From: Rhypophila decipiens | Lineage: Eukaryota; Ascomycota; Sordariomycetes; Sordariales; Naviculisporaceae | Assembly: GCA_033297075.1 (NCBI GenBank) | Contig: MU858095.1 | Coordinates: 1 to 64,000 of the forward strand | Length of the DNA: 64,000 nucleotides | Reading direction: 5' to 3' | Part shown: positions 1 to 12,065 of the stretch, one piece after another | Numbering within the stretch: the stretch's first letter is position 1 | Layout: every line of letters begins with the position of its first letter | Program-made: the position numbers and the translations under genes | Notes under the pieces: model-generated | What the model was told of the DNA's origin: nothing | The model's input: the letters and a program-made list of their open reading frames with translations, nothing else | The model's database searches: none

Positions 1-129
1 CTGATTGGCCGTGTCTCCTTCAAGTGGGCTTTACAGGCTGGTCCTGACTAATTGGTCCTATGGTAGGGCAGAGTGGGGTAACTTGTTGCCTGAGGTAGTC
101 ATGCCTGATATACTGCGTCAGGTCATGAC
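1..129. mobile_element. possible LTR end (partial)
   Basis: The window opens in sequence that ends at about 129 with GGTCATGACA, and the reverse complement begins TGTCATGACC. TG...CA ends are the terminal signature of LTR retrotransposons. Strongly AT-rich DNA follows (130-260). The other end lies outside the window and no polyprotein sequence is visible, so this is only a terminal-motif guess. Confidence 0.22.
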
Positions 130-896
130 AATTTTTTATTTAGTAGTAGTTAACTAGTTGTAATAAATTGAATTAGTTGTTCTCTATTAAGATATTTTCC
201 TATAGAGTTATAACCCCCTCTAGGGAATTGATTGAATTAAATATATACTTGAAAATGAGAACTTTAAGGAATGACAGCCTGTCCAGGAAGCTTCAATGTA
301 GATGGGGGAGGCCCCGTCACATCTCACTCATTAGTGAGAATGAGATGTACTCATGAACCAACTCACTTCTGTTACTGTGAATAAGAACACCGATCTTGTT
401 ATTCAACCACAAACATAATGAATCGAATACTTAATATTTGAATATCGGAGTTGTATTTGTATTATTCATCTCCTAACGCTAGTAAATGACGATCGAGAGT
501 TGCCGTGTGTTACTCATGAGATCATGAGATCATGACTTTGAGCCTCTCACTCACAACACACCACATCACTCACATTCAATATGTAGTACGACAGAACCGA
601 GCCTGAGATACTTTATAGATATAGTATGGATATAGAATACACATTCTCGAAGCCATATCAGCATCGGCTACGTATTCGATGCGTCATGGACTTTGTTTCC
701 GCAGCCACTGAATACTTATGTATAAATTATAACCTGGAAATGGTATTCACCCCATCCATGAGTATACTTAAAAGTTTTGCCCCTTGAATAGATCCTCGTG
801 AACCGAACCCACTCACTCAAACAATATCAACGTTCAACAACACCAAATAGGTCTCACCGAGCAGTGCTTTCTCATGATACTTCAACCACAATCACG
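130..896. other. AT-rich intergenic and 5' flank of the AKR locus
   Basis: No open frame with recognisable protein is seen. The stretch is AT-rich (120-260 and 400-760). Short direct duplications such as ATGAGATCATGAGATCATGA near 515 stand out, and the last 60 bases carry AT-rich promoter-like sequence upstream of the reductase. Confidence 0.5.
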
Positions 897-2012
897 ATGC
901 AGAAAATCCTTCAAACCGGCCTCTCTGCAGGCATGTCCTCCGCCTCAGGCTACCACTCCTCCAAACCAAAGCCCTGTCCACGCGAACTAGACGGCGCCAA
1001 CCTCCAGCCCTCATCGTTCCAACCGACCCCCTCCAGTCGTATTTCCTTCCCCGTAGCCAAAGGATCCCCCGTTGAAGCCTCACCCATTTGCATAGGCGCC
1101 TGGTCCTGGGGCGACACAGCAACGTGGCACTGGGACCACGAGACCGAATGGCCCCGCGTCCAAGCCGCCTTTCAACATCTCATCTCGAGCGGCATCAACT
1201 TTTTCGACACAGCTCAAGCATATGGGAACGGCAAATCCGAAGAACTGCTCGGCGAATTGATCAAAGCCAATAACCTCCCCCGCGATTCGTACGTGATTCA
1301 GACGAAATGGCTCGGAAACATGACCCAAGTTTCGAACCTTACCCATCCGTCTGACGCTCCATATCACACCCTCAAAGGAAGCCTGAAAAGACTAGGACTA
1401 GACTACATAGACATCTACCTAGTCCACGGCCCAATTCACATCCAGAGCATAGCCAGTGTCGCCAAAAGCCTCCACCGCTGCGTGGAAGACGGCCTCACCA
1501 AGGCAGTTGGCGTGGCGAACTACGATCCAGACGATCTCCTCAAGATGCAGGAGGAACTAGGCAAATTTGACATCCCCCTTGCAACGAACCAATGCGAATA
1601 TAGCATTCTAAGACGATGGCCTGAAATCCATAGCAATCTGACGACTTGAAAAGAGAAGGGTATCGTCTTTCAGGGGTACTCGAGTTTGGCACAGGGCAGG
1701 TTGACGGGCAAGTATACCCAGGAACATGCGCCGCCCAAGACGTATAGGTTTAGTAGCTATGATATGGGCGATATTAGGCAGACGGTGGATACAGTCAAGG
1801 AGGTTGCGCTGAAGAGGGGGAAGGAGATGGCTAGTGTTGCGTTGAACTGGAGTGTCTGTAAGGGGGCTGTTCCTGTTGTTGGGATTCGGAATTTGGAGCA
1901 GGCGAGGCAAGCTGTTGATGCGCTGGGGTGGAGACTGACTGAGGAGGAGATGAGGCAGATTGATGCGGTTAGTGTGGAGGGGAATAGGACTGCTCTTTGG
2001 CAGCAGGGTTGA
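897..2012 (+). pseudogene. aldo/keto reductase with in-frame TGA
   Basis: NADPH-dependent aldo/keto reductase, a TIM-barrel enzyme reducing aldehydes or ketones. The ATG at 897 starts MQKILQTGL; the frame also opens upstream at a GTG, which is not used as a start in fungal nuclear genes. The family tetrad is visible: Asp in FFDTA, Tyr in AYGNGKSEELLG, Lys in IQTKW and His in LVHGP. The C-terminal half (QGYSSLAQGRLTGKY, VPVVGIRNLEQA) lies in the same frame, separated only by a TGA at 1647-1649. Without that stop it would be a single-exon protein of about 371 residues, normal for the family. No intron with GT-AG ends removes the stop. A TGC or CGA codon changed by one base is the simplest explanation. 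Alternatives are sequencing error or readthrough. Family assignment is firm; functionality is doubtful. Confidence 0.85.
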
Positions 2013-3523
2013 CTTAATTAAAGGTTGTGTTGGGAAGTCGTGTAAGTGTGTTGTTTGTTACATGTACTGGTGGATTATGACTTTTCTTTCATACCCAAGG
2101 TTCTTGGACGATATATGTTTCCTAGCTCATACATGTAATGTAAAAACTCATGATGTTATCGTACAAGTCCGTTGTAAACTGACATACATGTCACATACAC
2201 ACAATCAAGGGTTTTCCCTGCCTGCACTGTATTCCAAAGTTAATAGTCAAAACGAAGGTATTTGTTACGACAAGGAAACAACCCCTGTAAGAATCGTACA
2301 AGTCTTTCACTGTAATCTGTTCCTGTTCAATGGTGGTGTAAGGACGCAACCCTAACCCTGATTAAAAGCAGAAAACACACAACATTTGTTAGGATATGAT
2401 TGCAGTATCAGATCGGGACTCAGCAATGTTTCTATATGACCAAACTGGCCCTCCTGTCTATAATGCTACTAGTATTTGAGAACTTTCGATCTTTCGGCAG
2501 CTATTCTTAGATGACCATTCAGAGTCTGAGACCATCCGTTCACTCCCCAGGAAATACTTGAGCTCCAACACTTCCCGTCCTGACTTCCCCATGACGGCTG
2601 CATGTAATTATATTTGACACTTTGTGGGGAAACTGCGACCCTCCAAGAAAAGAGCATTGGCTTACAGCTTGAAAGCTTTCCCCGCATTCCAGTCCCACGG
2701 TCTGGAGACTGGGGAGTCCATCGAGTGACCACGAGTGCTGTGCTGTGTTGTCATATATCACAAGACCTGGCCCAGTACACTGGGATTCCTGATCCTGAAT
2801 TTGTTGTCAGTTCGGCATTCTCCATCAAGTTTGCAGACTATCATCACCTTCATCAGTCAACCCCAGACTCACACCCATCCTCCATCTTTGGCTTTGAGGT
2901 CGTCACCATGTAACCGTCCGTCAGACCGGCCGGTCAGGTCGACATAACCTGAAGCCCGGATTTGTTGTCATTCTCTTCTCCAATTGAAATCTCGGCAGGG
3001 CCTTACATGTGACCATGACGAAGCTGTTTTTCGAGCAAAAAGGATGCCGTACCAACCAGGTGGGTTGCAGTATTGGATTCCTCCCGCCTACGCACAGTGA
3101 TCATCTCCTCTCCTTCGACCTCCCTATCTCGACCACAACAAAGCCGATCGGTGCCTGGGGATACTGGGGCGCAGCTTACGTGCTGAGAAGAGTGTCATCG
3201 CTGTCACGATGGGGCCCTTCAAGTCGACCTGGCACCCTCTCACCTTCCTAACCAAGATCCTGCTTGCATGCCATTGACGGTGGCACAAAGGGTCCCATGG
3301 CAGTATTTCTCGGCTCTGCTGATCTGCCTCTTGGTTCGCGAACCCAAGACTCCCACGTCCCAGCGCCCTGGAAATGTAAATGAAGTAATAATGAAATTTC
3401 ATTTAATCTTGACCCGTTCCCTGGTTCGCGAGATCTCGGATGAACCAAGACAATCAAGCTTGCATGAGTCGAGACCGGGACGATCCATACTTGATATTGA
3501 TCCGGTTCATATTACCTCTGATA
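2013..3523. other. intergenic, no gene seen
   Basis: Only short overlapping frames on both strands without recognisable motifs. It holds a telomere-like dyad AACCCTAACCCTG at 2348-2360, listed separately, and a palindromic GGTTCGCGAACCC near 3330. Confidence 0.5.
2348..2360. repeat. interstitial telomere-like motif
   Basis: AACCCTAACCCTG is two units of the fungal telomere repeat CCCTAA. An identical 13-mer occurs at 37740-37752. Such teloboxes can be promoter elements or scars of double-strand-break repair. Confidence 0.5.
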
Positions 3524-6013
3524 ATGCTCACAATGTTTGTTTCAGGGCTATTATTGGCGTTGTTACTCCCTGCTGGTCATGTGGAAGCCGTCCCGGCTGC
3601 TAGGCAGGCTCTGCGGTGCACCATCAGCTCCTTCACCAACGTTGTCGTCCTCCCTGGTGTCACGGTTACCATTGAGAAGGTCACTTCAATCTCTGAGGGT
3701 GGCTCATACCAGTAAGCCACTTCTTAGAGAATCAGAATTTCATTGTTATTAACATGCTTTCAAATCAGGGAATCAAGCAATCTTGGATTTCCACAGAAAA
3801 TCGACAAGCTGCCGGCATTATGTGCTGTCACGGTGAGAGTAACCAACACCAGCGATACTCCAAGCAGACCGCAGTCTAGCTACCGCTTTGGTTTGTTTCT
3901 TCCTATTGCCTCAAAGTACAACTCGAGGATCTTTACCGTGGGGAGTGCAGCTTGTAAGTACCTCTTCACGCTTTTGAGACTGATGAGTAACGCTGACAGG
4001 TATTTCATAGTCGCCGGTGGGATAAACTGGCCTTCCATGTCAGAAGGTTCGCCCTCCTATCCCGGGACTCACTCATCATATGCTAAGCAACCAATGTTTC
4101 AGGCACCCATTATGGGTTCGCGGCAATATCAACAGACAGTATGTACTTTCCCAGAAGCCGGTAGATAATCGCGGAAGATACTGACAGTTTGACCTTCAGA
4201 TGGCCACAACTCGGCCGGCTCAGACATGTCATGGGCCACGCCCGCGAGTCTTTGGGACTGGGGCTATCGTGCCCTGCACGGATCCGTGGTCGCCGGTAGA
4301 GTTCTGATCGAGCACTACTACGGCAAGCCCATTGTCAGGTCCTACTACGCTGGCTGCTCGACTGGTGGAAGACAGGTGAGGGCACAAAATCGCTCCCCGA
4401 AAGCTCCAGTCATTTCTGATACATGTCCGTACAGGGGCTTCGAGAGATCCAATATGATGCCAACACATTCGATGGGGCGCTGATAGGAGCTCCGGCCTGG
4501 GACACTGTACATCTGATGCCGTGGTAAGTCACTCGGCGCCCAATTATTCGCCTCTGTCCCGATGCTCACATCCGGCCAGGATCTCAAAGATGGCCGTTTA
4601 TCAGCTGCAATCGTCCAGTGGACGGTTGGGTACGAATCAGATGTCGATCCTTGCTGCTGAGGTGGTGAAGCAGTGTGACCCTCAGGTATAACTTCTCGCC
4701 CATCTTTTCCCAACCTTCTTCCGCTCACTCCCTCGTTCAACAGGACGGAATAGTAGACAACGTCGTCAGCCAACCAAGTACCTGCAACTTTGACATCAGC
4801 ACCATCACCTGCAACGACCCGTCGAGGTGCCTGACAGCAGCTCAGGCCCAGACAGCGATGAGGTACCTAGCCCTTCCCTCCTCTCTCCCCTCTATACCAT
4901 CCCGTATCTAACCAGCCCTCTGTACCACGCAGGATCTACGCCGACTACAAGCACCCCAGTTCAGGCCGACTCATCTCCAACGGCTTCACCCTCGCCTCCG
5001 AAGACCAATGGTACGTCTACTACGGCGACGACGCAACCCTAACAGACTTTGACTTTGCCTTTCCGCGCTACTTTCTCTACAACCTCTCCTCCACCAACTT
5101 CGCATGGCAAAATTATACCGACTCGGTAGCTCTCGACTCGGAACGAATCAACCCCGGCGCTGCAACAGCCAACAAATTCGACGTCTCGCCGTTCCACCTC
5201 TCTCGTCGCATTAGCCGCACTTCCTTTGCTGGCCGGCCCAGGAAGGTACAAGAAACCAAAACCCCAGGCAAGATAATCATGTACCACGGCCTAGCCGACG
5301 GAGTCTTGTCTCCAAAGACCTCCCAACTGTATTACAACTCCACCATCCAAGCAATGGGATCTTCTTTGACAGAGACTCAGAAATGGTTCCGGTATTTTGA
5401 GATTCCAGGCATGCAGCACTGCATGTTTAGCAATCGCCAGAATGCACCCTGGGACATTGCCGCTCCTGGACAACCCTCCTGGTTACGGATGTTACCTTCT
5501 CTGGGAGTCGGTCTCCCAGCTGTGGGCGATGGCTGGTCTGTACCCGGGCATTTGAACGATTCGGACTATGACATTCTTGCTGCGCTGATCAAGTGGGTGG
5601 AGGAGGATAAACCTGTTGAGAGGGTTATTGGTACGGTACGTTTTTGTCCCTTTCTTTTGCTGTTGTAGCTTTTGAGTGTAACGTTTTGGCGTGGGCTATT
5701 TTCTCAAGCTTACACCTTTGGCTGTTCTTTCTTCCGTCTACCCCTTTCGTGGCACGGTATTCGGCACAGACTCTTGTTGAGTTAAACTCAATGACATCTA
5801 CGATCGTAGACCGGTGCCCATGCTTTGAGGGTCAGGTCAGTACATGACAACACATGCAGTTCAACTAACATGGGACGATTACAAAAAAAACAACAGGCGT
5901 TCAACTCCGACTTCTCAGTCTACCGAACCAGACCCATCTGTGTTTGGCCAAAGAAGGCCGTGTACTCGGGCAGTGGCAATGTCAACAATGCTTCGACCTG
6001 GCGATGTCAGTGA
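3524..6013 (+). CDS. secreted tannase/feruloyl esterase family protein
   Basis: Secreted serine esterase of the fungal tannase/feruloyl esterase family, cleaving phenolic esters in plant material. Deduced exons: 3524-3711, 3769-3953, 4011-4046, 4103-4138, 4200-4375, 4435-4523, 4580-4685, 4744-4862, 4933-5635, about 5770-5835, and 5897-6013, giving about 606 residues. The N-terminus (MLTMFVSGLLLALLLPAG) is a signal peptide; an ATG at 3440 would add 28 residues before it. The nucleophile sits in GCSTGGRQ, the acid in YHGLADGV and the base in GMQHC. This gives the CS-D-HC arrangement in which Cys residues next to Ser and His form a disulfide. The C-terminus RTRPICVWPKKAVYSG matches the family end. 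Exon 9 is unusually open around 5195-5250 (RRISRTSFAGRPRK), possibly a small unrecognised intron. Exon 10 is the least certain. Ten introns is high for this family. Confidence 0.88.
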
Positions 6014-7001
6014 TGGGTACTCTGCAATGGTAAGCAGAGAAGGCGGGCGACTTACGTTACGGGGAATGGTACGTTACTAGTAATCTTCCTGGTAAGGTGG
6101 GCCCCAAGTGTATGGTCATGTCAAGTATGTGTGTCCATTACGGAGTACTGTTCCTGTCATGTATGGTTCTTGGCTATGGTATGGGCCGTCCAAATTAACT
6201 GTTACGATACGAGTATTCTCAAAATCAGGATTTGTAACAATGATTACGTGATGTAAATAAACATCACCATGTAATGCATGTGCTTGGGCCAGCCCCTTTC
6301 ATCGTGATCTAAATAGTCAAACGTGACAGGTGAGAAACTGCCAGAGATTATAGCAAAGAGATGGAGATCACGAGACAGTCAAGGCAACGCCGAAACAAGG
6401 ACCATTGAATCAAGACCGCAGATAGGAGACAGAGAGAGATGAACTGCGTATTGCACAATTACAAACAAGGAAACCATCAAGCTGACAACCATATCATGGC
6501 TTCACTTCCCACCCATGCTTGTTCACAGACGAAAAGTACCTCCCACCAGACATATGATTAGACCTTGTAGTTGCAAGAAAATAAAGAGTCTTGGTAGACA
6601 ACAGTTGGTTGATTGATCCATGGCTCGTCCCAAAATCCTCCCCACGCGCCGCCGTGGTCGCCATTATTATTGAGCCGTGGTGTAATGTACCAGAAAAGTT
6701 TTTGTTGCTTTGGCCCTAGTCCCTTCCCCAGAAGGCGGATACACCACTTCAAGTCACTACTCGTGGTGAGCCCCTGGCATGGATGGAAACTTGTTCATCC
6801 ATGCCCAAGTCGTATCAAGTACACTCCTTCAGCCAATCTGTGACTTGACGTTATATTTTGTGAAAAGGCGCAATTGTTATCGTATAGCTAGATCGTGTGC
6901 AAATTTCGTGGTAAATGGTCGCTCACGAACTCCCTCGTTTCGTTGCGGGTGTGTCATCAGCTCGCCAAATCCGACGCCCGTCATGAACAGCCGAGTACGG
7001 C
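6014..7001. other. intergenic, no gene seen
   Basis: Region between the 3' ends of the convergent esterase and zinc-finger genes. Only short frames without motif are present, so it probably contains both 3' untranslated regions. Confidence 0.5.
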
Positions 7002-8500
7002 TCAACTAACGCGATAGACCTCGTAAACGACTTCGTGGGCGCGATGGACACCCGTGGCAACATAGGGTGCAGTGAGAAGGAAAGCGTAGTTGGAAGGAGT
7101 TGGGGGCTCAAAAGACATCGACACCCGCGAGCTGTCTCCATTGATAGTACCGTGAATCTTGCAGGGAATGCTGGTCTGCGTTTGGTTGTTAATGTCGGTC
7201 CGCAAGAGAAAGCTCCCCTCGATCGTCCGCTGGATGGCGCCGGCCGGGCCGGTGATGGCGAACCACCCTTGGGCAACCATGCCGCTCCCTATACGGCCAC
7301 TCCATTGTCCCTTGGAAACGTCGCTGAACACCTCGTCTCGTTGTTGTACATGTACCATGAGCTTGAAATCGAACTGCACTTGGGGTGTCGGGAGCTTCCG
7401 CAAATGGTCCAGGGTGTTGTTGACTCCATTCGGCTGGGTCATTGGGGCGGTTGGCACCATAGGGGCAGCAGCAGCAACAGCGGGTGTAGGGTTAACGGCC
7501 TGGTAGTCGGCGCAGGCCCGGAGATGGTCTCGCTGGCGGGAGGTATTCTTGGCACGCTGGGTTCCGCCTGTGCAAGACATAGAGATTAATTAGTGCCACG
7601 GGAGAGGGTCAGCAATATTACTTACAGTATCGGCAACGGACCGTGGAGCACTTGTCCCCGGCTTTGGGTTGGAACTCTTCAAAGGCGGCATGAATAGTAG
7701 CCAAGGGAATGTCGTTGGGATCAGGAGCTGCCTGAGACTTCTTAGGTTGCTTCACGGCCGACTTCTGTTTCTTTCTCGGCGGTCCCTCGGCGGGACCCGG
7801 AATCATACCGGGCATGTTGCCGTTGATGCGTTGGTTTGGGGCAAAGCCCATATTGGTGGTGCCGCCCATGCCCAAGGCAGCGTTGTACTGGTCACCTCCC
7901 ATGGATAGGCCGGTCGGGCCGTCGCCGTCGCCATCGGCATCATCGCCGTCAGCGTCGGCATCGATGGCAGCTTCGGGGTGGGCCTGCAGGTACAGCTTGC
8001 ATTGGGCCAGGTGCTGCTTCTGGCGGGTCGTGTTCTTCGCCTTGACCTCGTTGCAGTAGATGCATTGCACGCGGATGCATTTAGTTCCTGTATCTGCTGC
8101 GGGAGCAAGTGACAAGCACGAGTCAGTTTCCTACATCATTCCAAAGCTGTAATGACGACAAGCTAAAAGTGTAATGGAAGAATCGAAGGAAAAGCAATTG
8201 CATCAAAGGGGGCGGGGGACGAAATGAGGCGAACGAAGAGTTGATGTTCGGGAAGGGTTCTGGTATTCGGAATCGAGCACGAATTTTGTCGGAGAGCGAA
8301 ATGGAAATGGAAATGAGAACGTTGGAAACAATCATGGAGACGATAGGAAGCATTGAAATGATGGAAATGATGGAACAGGAACAATGGAAATGATGAAATG
8401 ACGGCGATGAAATGGAAATGTCAGTATTGTACGAAGACGAACCTGTGACAGGAAGCTCCCTGAAGGCGAGCGAAAGCTGGTCTGCGTGTCTGGGGCTCAT
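7002..8500 (-). CDS. protein with two BED-like C2HC zinc fingers and a C-terminal beta-rich domain
   Basis: Minus strand. Exon 1 8500-8443 (ATG, MSPRHADQLSLAFRELPVT), intron 8442-8097, exon 2 8096-7626, intron 7625-7568, exon 3 7567-7002; 364 residues with consistent phases. Two similar fingers are visible: CIYCNEVKAKNTTRQKQHLAQC, abbreviated as C-x2-C-x8-TRQ-x2-H-x3-C, and CRYCGGTQRAKNTSRQ...HLRAC, split by the second intron. They flank an acidic Asp/Gly-rich run and a basic nuclear-localisation-like stretch (PPRKKQKSAVKQPKK). The C-terminal 130 residues (about 240-360) are unrelated to any hAT transposase. GSFLLRTDINNQ and GRIGSGMVAQGWFAITG weakly recall the DUF3237 beta-barrel, which is inference only. 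It is probably a nuclear DNA-binding protein of unknown role. The 346-nt first intron is long for this genome, so exon 1 is less certain than the rest. Confidence 0.78.
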
Positions 8501-10040
8501 TTTCGCCGTCAAAAACTCGCGACAGACGAAATAATAATGGCTTGGTCGAGGCGATCGATAAAACAACGACGACGAGGGAGAAACGATGTGAACTCTCCTG
8601 GCGACGTCGAGCAGCGAGGGAAGACTCGGGCGCGACACACGAAACCACGCGCAAGGAAAGAGGCAAGCTTGGGAGGTTTGGGTTGTTCGGTAATGAAAAG
8701 GTGGGTGATGCGCGGTTGTGGAATGTTTTGGGTTTACCGGTTCGTAACAGGACAGGAAAAACTTGAGCAGAAAACCCTGGGGGCTGGAGCTAATCCACAA
8801 ACCGCTAGAGGAGACAGCTGACCCACCTGTGACCCGAGCGCCCCACAGGCAAAGCCTCCAATCAACCCCGCAGCTTTGGGCAAATGAAGAAGGTGCGTGC
8901 CCACAAGCTCGCCCGTCCTATCAGTCACACGGCGAAAATTGGCTGTGCTCATGTTAGTCCGGCCCCAGCCATCTCGATTTCGCCCCGCCTGTTTTCCAGT
9001 ACCGCGCCTTTTACTTGAACCGACACCTTCAAGTGCGTATTGATAGCGTATCTCTGACATTCCATTTCTATCCCAATGTACGCAAACCCGTTTCACGGTC
9101 GCGAATATCATATAACCATTCCCATTTGTATTAAAACCTTGTCCGTCTCAACGAATTGACTTTGTCAAAATACAAGAGTTTGCATCGAGACTGACGTACA
9201 CTAAGAAATGACACCTGCCACCACATGTCCCGACATTTTTGCCATCTGGTTCTTACCCGTGACCACTGAGGTGACCACCGCTGAAATTTGCCCCATCTGT
9301 ACGTTACACCGAGTTTTTGATCTTGTATCAATCCAACGAAATGAAACAACATGTCTGCTGCAATGATACCATGAAAGGATGCCTTGTGACGGTTTCCTCT
9401 GATTGACGTATCTTGGGTCTTGGACATGTATTTCCAACATTTCTCCCATACATACTGACCAAACTTTGACATTACCAACCCTTGAAAGATCATCCGAAAG
9501 AGAACCAGGACGCAGACCAAGCGCGACGTACCCGGCGCATGAACCATATTTTCTTGTCACATTCACCATGATGGAATCCTCGAGTTGAGTCCCCTGGTCG
9601 ACAGTCGCATGAAGCAGTTGGCCGCCACAAGACGAATCTCTACAGGTTTCTCCTTGAATTCAGGAGTCAGGACTTGCATTTCTCCACAGCACCGACTAGT
9701 TCTGAGTCGAGATGAAAGATTGCAGTGGCTGGAACTCTTCATGTTACCAAACAACATCGTCGATGGGTGATGCATTGCCGCTTTCTCCGTCCTGAGAGAC
9801 CGAAGGCATGGCCCTGGGTCGCGAGCAGTTCGCCAGTCAACTACGGTCCCATTAATGTTTAATGCGTGTTGCTCCGTGACAATCGACATCATTTCGTTTG
9901 TTTCCCATCACTGGCCCTTTGCTTCTCCGCCATCAAACCTGGGTGAATGGCGATATTTCATTATTGACTGTTCAAAGCAAAAAGAGAAGAGATTCTAAAG
10001 TTATACAAAACTTCAACCAGATCTTTAGTTCTCATCGATT
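8501..10040. other. intergenic, no gene seen
   Basis: Contains the 5' flank of the zinc-finger gene and the 3' flank of the P450. The frames here (for example 9131-9547 and 9563-9892, minus) lack motifs and conserved composition. Confidence 0.5.
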
Positions 10041-11748
10041 CTAAAGTGAACTCTTCTCCGTAATGTTAACCCACATATCCCGCTGATTCCAAAAGATAGC
10101 CGACTCCTCAATCCAAGGCTTGTCCGGATTCACAAACTCCATCTCAAACGACCTCAGCAGCTCAAAAAGGACCTTGTTCAGCTGGGTAAAGGCCACCAGC
10201 TTGCCGGCACACATCCAGCGGCCAGATCCAAACGCGAGTTCCACCGTCCGTTCCATGTCTGTCCGCGTCTCTGCGTCACATTCGACGAACCTTTCGGGGC
10301 GGAGCAGTTCCACGTCGGGGCCAAAGATCTCGGGCGACATCATCAGTCCGAAAAGGTTATGGCTGACGGCTGTTCCCGCTGGAAGGAATACCCCGTTTAT
10401 GGTGTCCCCTCCTTCGGGGACGGTCTTGAAGTGTCCGTATAGAGCGGGCGGGCGGAGACGGAGGGCTTCATATATGATACCCTGGTTATGACGGGATTAG
10501 CTTGTGCTTTTCTTGCCAGTAGAAAGACGGAGGTTGGTGGAGAACGCAGGTACCTGAAAATAAGGCAGTTTCTTGGCCTGCTCATATGTGATGGGCGCAT
10601 CAGCGGACACCAGTCCATTGGCTATCGCTTGCTTGGCCTCGTCCATGAGGCGGTTATAGATGCGTAGCGAACCGAGGATCATCCAGAGGGCGGTACGGAT
10701 GGTGGTGCCTGTGGTGTCGGAACCTGCGATGACCTGGACTACACACTCGGCTTCGCATTGAACTTGGGTCAGGCCGTGGCGCATAAAGGATCCCTTGAAA
10801 TTGTCAGTGGGACATCAGCTGAACTTGGTATTGGGGTTTGGGACAACATACGACCATGTCTTTGAAATCTTTGGGATCACCACTTGCATAATGCTTTGCT
10901 ACAAATTCCTGTCCAATTCTTTCCCATGGCTTGTTAGCACTCTTTTTGCGCACTTGGGGCTCTTTGAAAAGGTCAACTTACGCAATTAGGCGACCCATTC
11001 CCTCCTTGTCAGTCACCTTGGGCATGATGTGAGGAGCAAGCGGCGAGTTGACCATGGTCCGCAGAACGGGCGTGTCAACCATGACGGCCATGGGCTTGTT
11101 CATATCCTGCATCTGCTTGTTAAAGCCAAACAAGTCCGCGTTGGCATCCAGGTATCCAAACGGCTCGCCATAGGCAAGGGCGGTGACGCTATCAAGGGTA
11201 AAGAAGCGTATGAGCCAGACCAGATCCGCCTTGCGTGTTTCAGTGGCTGTCGAGAGGTATTCCCGCCGGATCAGGGCTTTGAGCTTGGCGACTTGAGTAT
11301 CGATCCCGCCGTTGATGTCGACCTGGTCACGGCCATTGTACCCGTTTGCCGTCTGGGCCTTCAGCCGATCATGAAGGGCCGTATCGACGGTGGTGAGCAT
11401 ATTGTCCTGCCTTGGGTCAATACGAAGAGCTGTCCACCAGGCGTCCCTCCCGTAGGTGCTTCGGGCACCTGATATGTGGCGGATAGCCGCCGGGTCGTCG
11501 GTGAGAACATAGTTGGGTCCGATGCGCACAACCGAACCGTATTTTTTCAGACTTTTAAGTTGTGTGCTGGATATGCCCAGGAGATTGTTTCTCATCAGCC
11601 ATAGGTAGGAGAATGAGGCGACGAAGGGACCCGGAACATGGCGCAGGCGGTACCACGTTGCTATGGACGATGTGAGGTAGTACAACCCAAAGACGCCGGC
11701 TCCAAGCGGGAGGAGCTGACTGATATCGAAATACTCGACAAGATCCAT
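10041..11748 (-). CDS. cytochrome P450, pisatin-demethylase-like
   Basis: Microsomal heme-thiolate monooxygenase. Minus-strand exons: 11748-10982, 10918-10852, 10793-10554 and 10481-10041; 504 residues, typical for the family. The N-terminal membrane anchor (LLPLGAGVFGLYYLTSSIA) is followed by the hinge RLRHVPGPF. The I-helix oxygen-activation motif is AGSDTTGT, the K-helix ExxR is EALR, and the heme-binding loop is FGSGRWMCAG with the axial Cys. Introns use GTAAGT, GTATGT and GTACCT donors. The general pattern resembles fungal pisatin demethylase/benzoate-hydroxylase-like P450s, which suggests oxidation of a small aromatic or phytoalexin-like substrate. The actual substrate cannot be read from sequence. 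It is transcribed divergently from the Zn2Cys6 regulator next door. Confidence 0.93.
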
Positions 11749-12065
11749 ACTGGAATATTGCGAGTGAAGAAACAAATTTTGGGATTGATCAAATGAATAA
11801 AGGAACTTGGGTGACCCCGAAAGGTATAAGTACTTCATGAGATATGAGAAGCTGGCCAATCATATCTCGATTCTCGATTTACGGCGTAGCCAATCAGATC
11901 AAACCGTCAACCAATCTTGACCCACTGCCCCTGAAACCACCAGACATCAAATCCACTCATCATCTAATTCACAAACAACGCCATCTTTTCATCTTGGGGG
12001 ACCTGGAAGGGAAGAGACAGCAACGCCCGGTATCCCTCCACAACTTCAGCAATGAGTAACAACAT
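11749..12065. promoter_or_regulatory. shared divergent promoter region (P450 / Zn2Cys6 regulator)
   Basis: The 317 bp between two divergent start codons (P450 ATG at 11748, regulator ATG at 12066) must hold both promoters. No unmistakable CGG-n-CCG regulator site was identified by eye. The arrangement suggests coregulation, as is common when a binuclear-cluster factor controls its neighbour. Confidence 0.55.

Noticed and set aside
8123..8800. 225-codon minus-strand frame
   Set aside because: Only MSPRHADQLSLAFRELPVT from it fits as exon 1 of the zinc-finger gene. The rest is intron and leader.
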